Below are positions 23,848 through 35,958 of a stretch of DNA of 64,000 bases, piece by piece. Position 1 is the first letter of the stretch. Each line of letters begins with the position of its first letter. The notes beneath the pieces were generated by a model. It had not been told where the DNA came from and did no database searches. It saw only the letters and a program-made list of their open reading frames with translations. This DNA comes from Massospora cicadina (lineage: Eukaryota > Entomophthoromycota > Entomophthoromycetes > Entomophthorales > Entomophthoraceae), in NCBI GenBank assembly GCA_022478985.1, contig JAKSZP010002672.1, positions 1 through 64,000 on the forward strand. Reading direction: 5' to 3'. The translations under genes and the position numbers were made by a program.

Positions 23848-23969
23848 TTATCTTAAATCTACAGTGAACCTCAACAACTGCCATGAACTATAGTGACTCC
23901 GCCTCATTGATCTTCTTTTCGTTCAAACCCACTTTTGAGTGAATTTTATGTTTTAAAAAACAAATTGCA

Positions 23970-25822
23970 ATCCAATTTGCCATGACACTTACCCACTGAT
24001 GTCCACGGCCCCACCTCCTGCTGCTCCCATGTGGGGTAGCGGTGAAACCCCATCCAGCGTTTTTGTTTTGGGGGGAAAATGTGCTCAGACTATTTCATCC
24101 AGTCATAACAAATCCTTGGTCAGTTCGTTCTGCTCAAGGATCTCGCCATCCACCTTGCACGCTCCCAGATGGTGCCCTGCTCCCCTCTTGTACTCCCCTG
24201 CTCTCACATGCGTTTTGGCCTTTGGGTCAAGTATGGGAAGTTGTTCCCATATGCAGATAAAGCCATTATCAAAATGGCATAGGTGGTGATGCGACCCACC
24301 AGGTTCATTGATTTACATCCTTATAAAGGATATTTTAATCTAGGTTTTACATAAAAGCTGATGCTTCCACTCCAGAAACTGTGCCCCTGGTTTTCCAGGG
24401 CACCCCAATTCCCAAAACAAGCACCCAAATTCCCACTGACACCATGTTGGTGGTTCAGTTTGCTGAGTTTCCCACTCACCTTCCCCCTGTGGTGCTCCAT
24501 CAAAAGCTGATGGAAGGTTTGGCAGCCTATGGAGATGACCCCATCCTTCAATTTGTGGTCCCCAATGGAGCTACACGCCTCACTGGGCCTCAGACATTTT
24601 CCATGGTCAGCTCTAAATTTTCTAACATTGTGGAGCATCTCCCCCCTCGCGCCTTCATTGCATCTGCCCCTGACCATCTATTCTGGGCCTGTGTTAAGGG
24701 CGGGCGAACTGTCTGTTCATCTTGCTTTGAGTTGGATCACTTAAAGCATAGCTGCCCCTACCATGCTGCTTCTGCCACATCAGCAGGCTTGGCCACTAGC
24801 TCCCCATCCGCTGACCACCTCGCAGCCCTCTCAGAATAGGGAAATCCTAAAACCCCTCTTTCAAAACCTGTCACTCCCACACTCACAGCATCCAATCAGG
24901 CCCCTCCTAAGCCCAGTGCCACCAATGCTCCCAACAATCATGAATCATCTTGTAAAAAGGCTCTATCTAGTGTCCCATCCCATTTGCCAGCCTCAACCAC
25001 CCCTATTATGTAAAATGAGGATTTGTATGAAATGAACCCATGGGCCACATTGGATGAAATTAATGAAATGGGTAATGTGATTAAAGGTCATGAAGTCAAT
25101 ATGGAAGAACTTATCCCATTACAAACCCCCATTGAGATCCCTTGGCGCTTTTATGCCCCACGGCCAATTGACAATTTGTTATGCACCCATTATCATTTTG
25201 CTGTGGCAGCTGTTGCCCAACCTGACATGCATTTCATCCGCAATGTTGTTGCCCACACAGTAATAATGCTTGACAAAGGGCTTCCCCTTCCATTATCGCC
25301 TTGAAATGGACCCCACAGAGCAAAACTGCAATTATTCAGCTTCACAAACACGCCGCAGATGCCATTCAGAAAGAGATTTCTGCTTTGCAATACAAAAAAT
25401 AGCTACCCGCACTAGCTCCGCTTTACTCACTCAACTTTCTGCCATCCACATTCAAGTAGAAAAATGATTGTCCACTTACTTAGGTGCAATTTATGCTGAA
25501 AACTTTTTATTGAAACAACTGGTCCTCTGCAAACTCACCCTTCATATTGCTGATAACCCCACGCCCATGCTCTCTGCCTTGGCCCACGTTCTGTATGATG
25601 ATAAGGAACCTGCAGATGAGCCCCCTGATCCCCCTTCCCCTTCCGTCATGATGGTTATGTAGTTCGCTGCTGTACCACCTGGTTGGTTGTTTTCTCATTT
25701 TGTGTGTCTATCTGCTCGTTTTAGGTGGTTGGTCATGTTTGGTTTGGTTTGCTTTTAATGTTTCTGTTTCAGTAATGTATGTCCCCTGGTTGGCGTACCT
25801 CAAAAAATTAAAAAGTGACTCT
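23970..25822 (+). mobile_element. LINE-derived ORF1-only (HAL-like) element in leader of D
   Basis: About 1.85 kb. Coding begins near 23999. The frame 24381-24839 has MLVVQFAEFPTHLPPVVL, PILQFVVPNGA and a single zinc knuckle, CSSCFELDHLKHSC, preceded by LFWACVKGG. This resembles ORF1 of the LINE at 50 kb (PFWVTVDSAPPICTHCDVFG). A C-terminal section (25023-25304, 25468-25662) with IPWRFYAPRPIDNLL and ADNPTPMLSALAHVL follows. No endonuclease or RT is present. The 3' end GGTTGGCGTACCTCA plus an A-rich tail resembles the LINE 3' end GGTTGGCCTTCCTCA. Related copies occur at 55.7 and 59.3-62.6 kb. The plan recalls mammalian HAL1, an ORF1-only relative of L1. The left edge is approximate and the ORF is frameshifted. 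Confidence 0.7.
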
Positions 25823-26039
25823 ATCTCAGAATCTTCTTTGTATCATGAAACCCCTTTCCTCAGTGAGTTAGCGGTTAAAACAAATGTAGATGAACCTTCT
25901 CCCACATCACTTAATCTTTAAGTACCAGCTTCTATATAGAACCTTACCACCCCATCCACAAACATCATCATCTTCAGATTTCAGACTTCTCATATCCCAT
26001 CCAGCTCCTTATTACTAGGCCTTCATCCTAGGTGGATGA

Positions 26040-27870
26040 GCTGATCAAAGATGAGTTTTAGCTATGCTGACTCATATGATAAATCTATTTTCTACTGCTA
26101 CTCTCAAAGTTGATCAATTTAGAGTAGGCCATACTGATCGCTATTTGCATCAATTTGTCCTCCAGACTCTATATCACTTATTACATGTGGCAGGATTCCA
26201 TCATAAAGAACTTCTCCAGCACCTTTACCCTATCAGATACTTTACATACTCAACTCATTTCATTTTATAACTCTTATTCCACTTTTAGTGAAAAAATACA
26301 AGAGAAATACTTGATAATTAACAGCTATTATACAACATGCAAACTTAACTCAATCGCCTTGATATAAGGTGATCAGCTATGTCATTTATGAACTCTGTAC
26401 CTACTTTCATGATGAAGTCATTCTCCAACACCAGCTCAGAATTAGCGCAACTGAACTACAATCTCATATCACACCATAAGAGAATTTTTGAGATCAAAAT
26501 TAATTTATCAAAAGATTAATTTAAAGAACCTGGGAAACCTTAGGTAATACTCATTTCATGGTCCTCTGGGGATTCCTGGTGATCCTGAGCCTCCAAGAAG
26601 CCTTTGGATTATAAGGGCCTCCCAGAACTCCTGGAATTCCTAGACACATGAAAGTTCTGGTGCTTCAGGTCGCCCTGGTATTATGACAGACCTGGGCCCC
26701 CTGGGCCTCCTGCGTGCAGTAACAGTTCATGGAATCTTGAATGCAGACTCAATTCCTTGTTGCAGCAGGTGCAACTGCTTGATTCCCAGTCAGGGCGCGT
26801 TTCTAGAGGAATAAAAACACCCAAGATGCGTTTTTATAATGTAAAAGTCTATTTATCCATTCATCATGGGCAAATTAGACCCTTGACAACCTTACCCATC
26901 TCTATGTAAGGTTAGAGCAGCAAATCATTGCTTTCAAAAAGGATCAACTTGAGCCCAAGGAAACATTTTCTAGTATAAAAAATGAGGTTAGATAGTTGAA
27001 CCAGATCCTCGCCATTGAACTGCCCTTCATCAGTCCATGAGCGAATTGACTTTATTATTTGTGATGTGTATGAATTGCGCCATCAATTACATGTCATACA
27101 GCCACACAAATATCCCTGTGACACTTAATCCTATCAGGCTAAATTTGTACCTCCTGCATCCATCCACGTAACTAACCAACTGACCCCTCCAAAAAAATCA
27201 TATAAGCCCTCCTGAAAATTAGATATTTCCTGGGAGAAGATAGTATCTTAATTTTCTGTACTGTTACAAGAGTGCTCTAGAGGAGGGTATTGATCATTAA
27301 AGCTAAAGATTTTATCCAGTTGCCTCAGCTAAATTGCTCAAGATATTATAAACCCACATTTAATGAATTGCCGCACTTGGGCTAAATCTAAGACCGCACT
27401 AATTAAAGAATTTGGGAGTGATTTACCTTGACAAATTAAAAACAGGCTTTCATAAGATTTAGCTTAATCAAGGAGAACCTATAAACGAGTTTTCCCAATG
27501 GTACTATCTTAATGCTTGAACTTTAGTTGTGGGTAATTGACTCAACTTAAATGACGCCATCACAGCTGCTTTATCTGCATTTCAAACCAAGACTAGCATT
27601 CAGTTTTACCTTAGGGCGGTTAATTACAATATTACCTCGCTGCGAACTGAGGTAGCCTTTATGGAGGTTACCTGATCTATTTAAGACTGCTGAACCTTTT
27701 TTCTTTGCACCTAAAAGCTTGCCCCCGCGTTATAGCTGTGACACTCTTAAATCTCCTTCCTGAGAAAATTCTGCGTCTATTGCAAGCGCACTAATCACAC
27801 TGTGGATAGTTGCTTCTATCTTCCACAGAATGATGCAGAAAAATAACGGTCAGCTTATGGCAAGAGGATT
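26040..27870 (+). pseudogene. gag: Gag of element D
   Basis: Decayed Gag. A stretch at about 26190-26320 (FTLSDTLHTQLISFYNSYST) corresponds to FTLSQELHSYLLDFYNSASS in Gag of Y, followed by a helical region. A collagen-like segment lies at about 26565-26716 and a capsid region at about 27200-27650. The zinc knuckle CVYCKRTNHTVDSC sits at 27772-27813 with all four ligands kept, unlike the damaged knuckle in Y. Frameshifts and stops are numerous, so the protein is lost. The correspondence with Y supports common descent of the whole Gag plan. Confidence 0.7.
26565..26716 (+). other. Collagen-like remnant in Gag of D
   Basis: Across the three frames the segment reads GPLGIPGDPEPPRS, then GPPRTPGIPRH, GASGRPGI and PGPPGPP. 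Several Gly positions have become Arg (GGA to AGA) and indels shift the frame. It lies downstream of the same FTLS..FYNS motif as in Y. Confidence 0.65.
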
Positions 27871-28189
27871 CCTCCGCTGAAAAATCCCATATGCTTCAAA
27901 ATACCATACTATACCTAGTGTATCAGCTGTTTTGGATTAGCTGCCCCCATAGAAGTCAATGTGGCCACCTCTAATAATGACTATAAAGATCTAAATTTCT
28001 CTTATTCTTATATTGGACAAACAAAAAACAAATTATTACAGTCAGCTCAGCTAGTTAGAAAGGTTATAATAAACAAAACCTTACAAGCAAGTTAAGATCT
28101 TGAGTTTGGCCTAAAACCCTCTCAGCTATCCTCTCAGCACGTTCCTTCTGAACGTATTCTACATTTAAGCCAGTATTGACCTTCTGTTT

Positions 28190-29672
28190 TACAAGTATAA
28201 ATGATATTCTATAAAGGTAAACTTGGTCATAATAGACACTGGCTCCATAGTAAATGTTATTTCCTCCATGACATAATCAAAAAATATAATTCTTCTTAAT
28301 ATAACCCATGAGGCTAGATATGAAACAGCGGGAGCTCAGCACACTAAAGCTATTGGAGTTACTCATCTTTGCCCTTAAGTATCAAAAGCATATAATCACT
28401 TCTCCTGCTATATTTTAAACAGTAGTTATGAACTACGCATTGTAGTCCAACTAATTAAAGAGTTTTAATGTATAATCTATCATAAGGAACAATATTCTCC
28501 ATTCTGAAATATCATGTACCACTACTGTTTAATCTCACATCCAATTAAAAAGCTTATAATAAGCGTTCATGTCTCATTGAGTATTCTACCTCCGTCTAAC
28601 CAAGAGATTAAAAAATTTTGAACCAAAAATAAACTGCTACCTTACAATGTTGTTGCCAAAGATGGAATTCCTCTCTATGCCCCTAATCCTTTTACTATAC
28701 CTACACGCTTTAGAGTTAAAATGGACCTTTGAGTTTAAATTCATATTCTTCATACTCATACTTTAGGAATATATGGACACCCCAACCCTTCTATCAAGGA
28801 ACAATTGACCTGTCCTGAAATCCTAGATCCTTCATATGAAAAATTTACTCCATTTTGTTTAGAAAACTTAACAAATCAGGCTCTTTAATTCTTATGACAT
28901 GCTGCCATCGCCCATACAAACCATGTCATATTGGAAGAATTATGGATGTAAACAGTTTTGAAACTCTGCAAGACTTAGGGATTGATCCACCTACCACATT
29001 TTCCATAGTCAAAAGTAAAATTTAGGGACACCCTTACTCTATCCCAGCATTGAAATGTTGAATCCCTACTAAGAAAAATATAAAGATATTTTTCTAAGGG
29101 ACACAGATACTATGGAAAAATGTCTGTAATCATCCAAGTAGAAACAAAAAAACAATCTCCTTTCAAAGCTTAAACTTATTGATTAATCCAAAGTAGAGGA
29201 TACAAAAGTGGATCTCAATTAAAGCAACTATTAGAGGCTGGACTGCTCATACCATTAAAAGCCTTAGGGCTTCCTCTCTTCTACTATTTTTATAAAAAAA
29301 AGATAAAGGACATTGGGTCATAATGAATCATTCCCGCCTAAATTCCATCTCATTAAAGGATATCTACCCCCTTCCTCATATAGATGATTCTTGACATCTA
29401 ATACCATGGTTAAAGTATTTTTCTGCAAAGATATCGCCAGTGGCTACTATAAGATTGACCTATTCCCCAAAGATTGCAAACTTGTGCTATCTCTAATGAA
29501 GGACTGTTTGAACCTATGCTGATGCCGCATGGGCTATGAAATGCCCCTGCTACCTTTTAAAGAGCAATGGATGTCCTATTAGGGGACTTAAAAAGATCCT
29601 GTGTGCTATTCTATATTGATAAAATAACTGTCTTTATGTGAACTTTCAGTGCTCATTTAGCTCACCTTAGGG
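28190..29672 (+). pseudogene. pol: Pol of element D, first part (protease and RT)
   Basis: The protease shows VIIDTGSIVNVIS with DTGS at 28235-28246. RT becomes recognisable near 29310 (VIMNHSRLNSISLKDIYPL) and continues through a palm region to a box reading YIDK near 29617, where YLDD or YMDD is expected. After AHLAHLR at about 29670 the frame is cut by the LTR of F. It resumes at 38996 on the other side. Many stops. Confidence 0.75.
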
Positions 29673-30601
29673 TGTCAGGCACCAGCACAGTGGTCATCTT
29701 AAGGAATAGGTGCGTTAAATGGCCTTAAAACTGAACCCAATTAGGTTTATGGCTACACGAAACTTCAATAATTAGGATTTAAACTATTTTGAATAGCAAA
29801 GAATATTGGCAATGATTATTTTTAAAATACAGCCAATAATAAGTACAAAACTAGGTAGCCCAATAATATGAGTGGCACATTTGGGTATATAACTGAGGGT
29901 GGTACTGCTTGAGATGTCTTGCCTTTTGAGTGCAAAAGTTTATAGACAGGTATGTTAGCATTGGATTCTGATTAAGACATGGTAGTTGAGATTTGACTGA
30001 AGGTAAGACCATATCCACTAGTATGTTGGACATATAAAATAGTAGTAATAAGACTAGATTTTAGATATTCATGTCAAAGGATAATTATAAGCAAAATTAA
30101 AAATTGTTATTTAATTAAGTCTTAAGCTAGAATGAGATTCCTCTCAGTTAAACCATGTTTATACAATCTAAAAAGTTGCACAGTTGCAAAAAGAGGGTTT
30201 CTTCTGATTAATTAGATATTATAATAAAATTTTATTTTGAGTTTAATTCAGTTTTTATAGAGAGTGAATATGCAATGTTTCAAATAATTTTGTAAATATG
30301 AAACTTCCAAAATGTGCATTCAATGTGCCACAGAGCATTAAAACATTTCACCTCATCATGGAATCATAAGACTTCCCAAACGTGCAGTAAATGCCTCATT
30401 AAGCAATATCTAATCTGAAGGAATTAGTCAGATTGGAAAAACATATTTAAATCCTTAATTAAATATATAGAAATTATGTTAGATAATAGACTTATTTAAT
30501 TTTTAGATTCAAATTTACAGATTTTGACCAATCTGTAACTTTAGACCTCAGATACTCAAACTTGATATATTGTGGATCTTTCCAGGATCCTAATCCTGAC
30601 A
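29673..30601 (-). repeat. 3' LTR of element F
   Basis: 929-bp match to 35812-35958 plus 38210-38995. In element sense TATAAAAA (30259-30252) is followed by AATAAA (30236-30231). Confidence 0.85.
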
Positions 30602-30619
30602 CTATCACCCTTCAAGGCT

Positions 30620-33600
30620 CTTATCCTGATATTTTTTAACTTATCTTTGTGATTTTAAGATTGGTTTTAAGATTCAAGTGCTTTTCTCCATCTGGTTCCT
30701 TTCTATTTGACCAAGAAATGCTTCTTCCCTCTGATCAAATCATCTTTATTAAAAATTCTATTTCATATGTCTCTGTATGACTTAATATTATTGAGAGAGG
30801 ACGTTGCTTTTTTGACTGGTGTGGCAAGAGAGGATGTCTCTGTGGAGTCAAGAGAGATACATGGAATTTATCATGAGCTGAGAACCCTCAGGCAACTGGA
30901 TTTGAAAAGTTGTTTCTGAGACTCTCTTCAATACCTTAAGTGGCCTATTCATCTTTGTCCCAGACTTCTTAAATGACCATGTTTCACGAAGGATCTTAGT
31001 GTCCAAATAACCTTGAGACCCTTTTTCTATCACTGATGATCTTTTATACCTTTATCTGCCTGGTCCTTGTATTTTCTGATTGATATTCTAAGCTCTACTT
31101 CAGATCCTTATGTAAGACTCTCATCTTGTGAACAAGATCCTGTGCCGCTGGGACAGGGTTTTCCATAATTGGGCATTGTAAGGAGAGTGTCTATAGCTCT
31201 CCTGTTCCCAGAGTGGTAGTGCATGGTGCACAGGCTTAACACCAGGGAACTAGTTATTAATAATAATGTTAATAGAGCCTCACAGAGTGTGCTGAATCTG
31301 TAGTAACTTAGGATGAGGGTGGTTAGTGGTAGATAGAGAAACCAATAATTAATTAGCAACAAAGTTGGAAAAAAAACCCTACGGTGGGGTTTATACCAAA
31401 GCAGTGCTCTGAGCGGGAGAGTATAGGCGGCACAGGTTGGAGGGAGCCTGGGCAGCCCAACGGTGCACAAGTGGAGAGATTTACAGTTGTTAAGATAAAT
31501 AAATATTATTGAGCAAGACCTCCTTGAAGAGGTCCGCGCACATGTTATCCAAGATAATATATATAAAGTATATTAATGAAGGGTTCTTTATTATGGGGGA
31601 AAGTTGACCGACGAGAGATTGGTCTAAATTTGACAAATTTAAGGAAAATTGGTGAAATCAATTGATGGAAGCGGTGCTAAGCTGAGGTGTACCAATAAGC
31701 ACACCTTCCATTGGGCAGTGTTCTATACTTGGTAATCAACTGAACTTGGGTTATCAATTGTAGGCAAGGATGACCCAAGCTGGAAATTTAGAAAACCAAA
31801 TGGGTTTAAGACCCTGTTTATTGATGAATCAAAGCAAACCGTAGTTTTTAATTGTAAAGCTGGTTCGTTTTAATGCACCTGCTGTTATACAGAGCCAAAC
31901 TTCTCTTACATCCCTAGGACCAATCTGGGCATACCTCGCCTTCACTCATCATTGATCTAAGGTATGTTTAAGGTCAGGGAGGCCTGCCAACTTCACCTTC
32001 TTGGCCTCCTGACATGCAGCTTTATCCTTGGTGTTTGTCCCCATTATTTTGTCATTTTTAAGCCATGACAGGCATCATTTGGGGTTTCTTCCATGATTTT
32101 CTAATAAAATGCATCATCTTGGTTTAAATGTGTTTTGAGCTAGTATAACGTAACTGGGCTTATGGGAGTACTTTGACCCAGTCATCCTGGCATGAGCTGA
32201 CATATGCCCTCAAGTACTGTTCCAAAACCTGTTTAACTCTTTCCATTTTCCCATTTGTCTGGAGATTAAAAGCAGCTGCAATTTTCAACTTGAAGCCTAT
32301 AAGCTCTTCAAAGCCCCTCCAAAATCTGGTGTAAAGTGTGTTCAGCGGTCTGAGGTAAAATCTCTATTAAAACTGTGTTATGGATAGGTGTTTCAAAAAA
32401 ATATTAGCCTTCTCTTTTACTGAGGGCAATCCTGTACAATAAATTTATTCTATGGCATTAGTCAAGCGTTCTACAACTACTCATACTGTAGTACATCCTT
32501 CACTCTGAGGAAAGTCTACAATAAAATTCATGATATACTCTGCCATAGACCTTCTGTGATGCGGAGGAGTTGGAGTTTCCCATAGGGCTTATGAATGTTG
32601 ACTTGATTTCTTTGGCATTGTTGACATGATTTTATGTAATTATTACTGCTGTTGGTCATTCCAGGACAGCAGTATACTGACTGAATTCTCTTATATAGGT
32701 TTCTAGCTTTCTCATGTCCAGCTGCTGGAAGATCATGATAGTGCCAGATTACTTCTTGTTTTGTGTCATGGTCCAATACTTATAAGGCATCATGCAAGAA
32801 CAAGGCTTTGTCTTTTACCACAAGTGCATGATAAAGGCCTGGGATGAAGTCTCTTAACAATATTTCTTGGTATTGAGAATCCTTTTTCTGTGCTGCTTTA
32901 CTTGATGTTCTAGATAAGATTCCACATATTGGGTCACAAGGAAAGCAAAGAGAAATTGATCTGGCTTAATGACTATGCGTTTGTTGGGAGCTTAGAACCC
33001 TGCAGATTCTTCACCATGATCCTCATGTCAACTTGGTGCATCTGGTGCAATGTTAAATATTCTAGGTTGGTATATAATGTAAAAGTCATTGTTAAAAAGT
33101 TCCATAGCCCAACATACATGTCTTTGCCTAATTTTTAGGCTTTCTGAAAATTAAATTAAGGATTTTGTGGTCTGTCTTTATATCTTATGTATGCTGCCCT
33201 CCAGGTATCTGCGCTAGTGGTTTTAAGTATTTGGCAATCGTCAAAAGTTCCTTATTATATATTAAATTTTTCTCAGCATCCAAAATCTTCTGGAAGTAGA
33301 AAGCCACATAGTAGATTCTCTTATCTTCCCCCTCATGAAGCAGGACTTCTCCTTATGCAAAATCTGAGGCATCTGTTTCAAGTAAGATTTGCTTGGTAGG
33401 TCAAATTGATTCTAAATGGTGCACTTGTAAAAGCCTTTCTTAGCGCATTAAAAACCTTGAGCCGTGGTAGTTCAGATAAATGTAACAGCTTCTGATGTCA
33501 AGTGGGGAAGAGGCAAGGCAATTGTGAAAAATTTTGAATGAACATCCTACAGAAGTTGGCTAATTCCTAAAAATCTCAGAGTTTGGTGCAGGATGTGGGC

Positions 33601-34800
33601 TGAGGCCAATCATATACAGCTGTCACCTTACTAGGAGATATTGCAAACTCGCCTTTTTTGATTTCATATCCTAGTAATTCTATTTCTTTACATAAAATCT
33701 CACATTATTCCAACTTATCATAGATTATGAGGTGAAGGCGGTCAAGGAATGCTTTCAAACATTGGATGTATGACACCATGTCCTACAAGTAAACTAGTAT
33801 ATTATCATGATATACCATAAATTATTCATACAGCATAGGAAAGAGGTACTCCGTCACTAATACCTGGATGCAGCTGGTGCATTACACAGGCCAAAAGGCA
33901 TCACAAGATATTCATAGAGTCCAAATGGAGTCAGCTCTGCTGTCTTCCACTAGTGACCCTCTGTAATCCTCACTTGGTGGTAGGCGTTTCTTAAGTCAAG
34001 TTTGGTAAAATAATGAGCAGTATTAAACTGTCCATTAGCTGTTCTGAAGTGGGCACTGGATACCAATTCTTGACAGTAATGGAGTTGAGTTTTGAATTTT
34101 CCACGCATGGTCATAGTCCACCATCTTTTTTGACAAGGAATATTGAAAATGAACATGGTGATGTGAAACGCCTCTTGAAACCATTTCCTACATTTCTAAA
34201 AAATTGTTCTAGTTTAAGTTTTTTTAATAGGTTGTGGGGAAAACTATTCCTCAACTGGGTGTCTTTTCAGGCAGAAGGTCAATTCTTTGGTCACACATAT
34301 GTCATTTTAAGAGGTATTGGATTGACTCTTCACTTAATATGTCCTGATATTCAACTAAGATCTGAGGGAGTTCCCCTTTGGTGCCCAGTGTCTCTAATAG
34401 ACCCATATCAATAGATTGGAGTGTTTTACGTTCTTCAGACCATGTCATGGTGTGTAATTTAACTGATCTAATCTTCTCACCTAGTAAAAAATAGTCATCT
34501 TAGTATTCCAATCAACATTTCATCTTGTCTGTTTTCACCATGGGAATACTATAATCACAGGGAGGGTAATCTTGTTCGCCACAGAGAAATTCAGTTCACA
34601 ATTGCATCCCAATTATGAATTTGTTTAGAGAATTGACTATGCCTACTTCCAAGATGGAACATTCAACTAGTTTAGCTGTCAAATTCTGAGCCACTTTCCC
34701 TAGTTGTTTCAGTATACTAGATTCCATTAAATTGGCCATTGATCTCGTGTCTAAAAAGGACCAAGTTGAAAAACTCCTTTCCTAGGTTTATCAGATGCAG
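30620..34800 (-). pseudogene. pol: Pol of element F (protease to chromodomain)
   Basis: In minus sense: protease remnant FLDTRSMANLM near 34770-34740 (DTG now DTR); RT with FTKLDLRNAYHQVRI in the frame 34156-33950; integrase zinc domain in 32776-32528, with HYHDLPAAGH and CQQCQRNQ as metal ligands; and integrase core with FIVDFPQ and, at about 32230, NGKMERVKQVLEQYL carrying the Glu. After the solo LTR (31177-32070) the 31033-30848 frame gives a GPY/F-like domain (MNRPLKVLKRVSETTFQIQL). RGKKHFLVK near 30740 marks a chromodomain. Chromodomains in this position are the hallmark of chromoviruses, where they steer integration toward heterochromatin. Stops are present throughout. Confidence 0.8.
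31177..32070 (-). repeat. Solo LTR of family E with exact target duplication
   Basis: 894 bp, the reverse complement of an E-type LTR. Plus-strand edges are TGTAAGGAGAGTGTC and AAGCCATGACA. It is flanked by GGCAT on both sides (31172-31176 and 32071-32075), an exact 5-bp duplication. Inserted in the pol of F. The 120-codon frame at 31470-31108 lies mostly inside the LTR and is not a gene. Confidence 0.92.
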
Positions 34801-34879
34801 AGGAGTCATAGCATAAAGTCAGGAGGGTTTTTTATTGTCCTTGATAGTGGCTAATATATTGGGCGCTGAAAATATGGAT

Positions 34880-35800
34880 GAGGAGGTACTAGTTCCTTTT
34901 GGACAGGTTGCAATCAGGTCACTTTAAGCCATAGTACAGACAGAAATATCCCTGTAAACGCCTCTTCTTATGTTCTGGAATAAGCTAAAATATTCCTTCA
35001 TTTTTAGGAATTGTTATAGGTTGTTTTCCAGCTGTTTGTCTAGGGCCATGTCCAATATGATTAGAGGTCCCATGTTTGTCCTTCAGTTGCTTATATAGTT
35101 GTTCAATTTTATTCTCCCAAATCAATAGGCACATTTTCAGATCAATGAAAAATCTCTGACAATTGAAGGTGCACTAAAAGCTCTATGAACTTAGGAGCCA
35201 GCTTCTCTTGAGTAAGAAAACATGCTTTAGAGTCATCTATCCTTAATTGATGTTTAAGCATCATAAACCGGTCACAATATAATTGATTAGTCTCTTCACA
35301 TGCTGTAGATTATATATCTTGCTACGTAGTTCAGTCCTTTTGGGGGTAGGATGAACTACTATAGATAGTTGATGGCAAAAATGGTGGCAATCCAGGTGTA
35401 GTTCAGGATTCTTTAAGTTATCTTCAGTAAACCAATAGCGAGGTGTCCGTGTTATTTAATCTTCCACGTGGTTGACTTTTTTAACATCAGTGATGAGATA
35501 TTAGCTTCTGATTCAAACTTAATTTCTGCATAAGATAAGATCATTCAGAACATCCTAGTGGTCATTGCTGAAGGGAGACGCCGTGGAGAACTTATTTAAC
35601 ACCACTGTTTGTACTTGGTTGTGTGAAGTTAATTTATCTTGTTTAAACTGATTTCCCGCATGGGTGAATGTACTAAACCAGGTACAAAATAAAACTAGTC
35701 AAGACAACCATCCCAAGTACTAAGTATGGGATGTTAATATAATATCTTGGGGTAACCACAAAGCCCCTGGACTTTTTTTTGTCAATCAGCCCAGTAATGA
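34880..35800 (-). pseudogene. gag: Gag of element F
   Basis: Decayed Gag between the 5' LTR and protease in minus sense. A broken zinc knuckle reads YFCLYYGLK followed by PDCN at about 34950-34905, in which one Cys is Tyr. The capsid region upstream (about 35550-35080) has no long open frame. Assigned by position and knuckle only. Confidence 0.5.
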
Positions 35801-35958
35801 AACAAACCTATTGTCAGGTACCAGCTCATTAGTCACCTTAAGTAATAGGTTCTTTAGGAAGTCCTTGAGACTGAACCCAATTAGTTTTTGTGGCTACAGG
35901 AACTCCAACCATTAGGACTTGAACTATATTGCCAGCAAGGAAAATTGGCCAAGATAAT

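Noticed and set aside
24381..24839. Host zinc-knuckle gene
   Set aside because: Related copies at 62 kb, an A-rich LINE-type tail and its position inside the leader of D mark it as repeat-derived.
31108..31470. 120-codon minus-strand frame rich in hydrophobic residues, like a membrane protein
   Set aside because: It lies almost entirely in the solo LTR 31177-32070, and related frames appear in the other E-type LTRs on whichever strand they sit.
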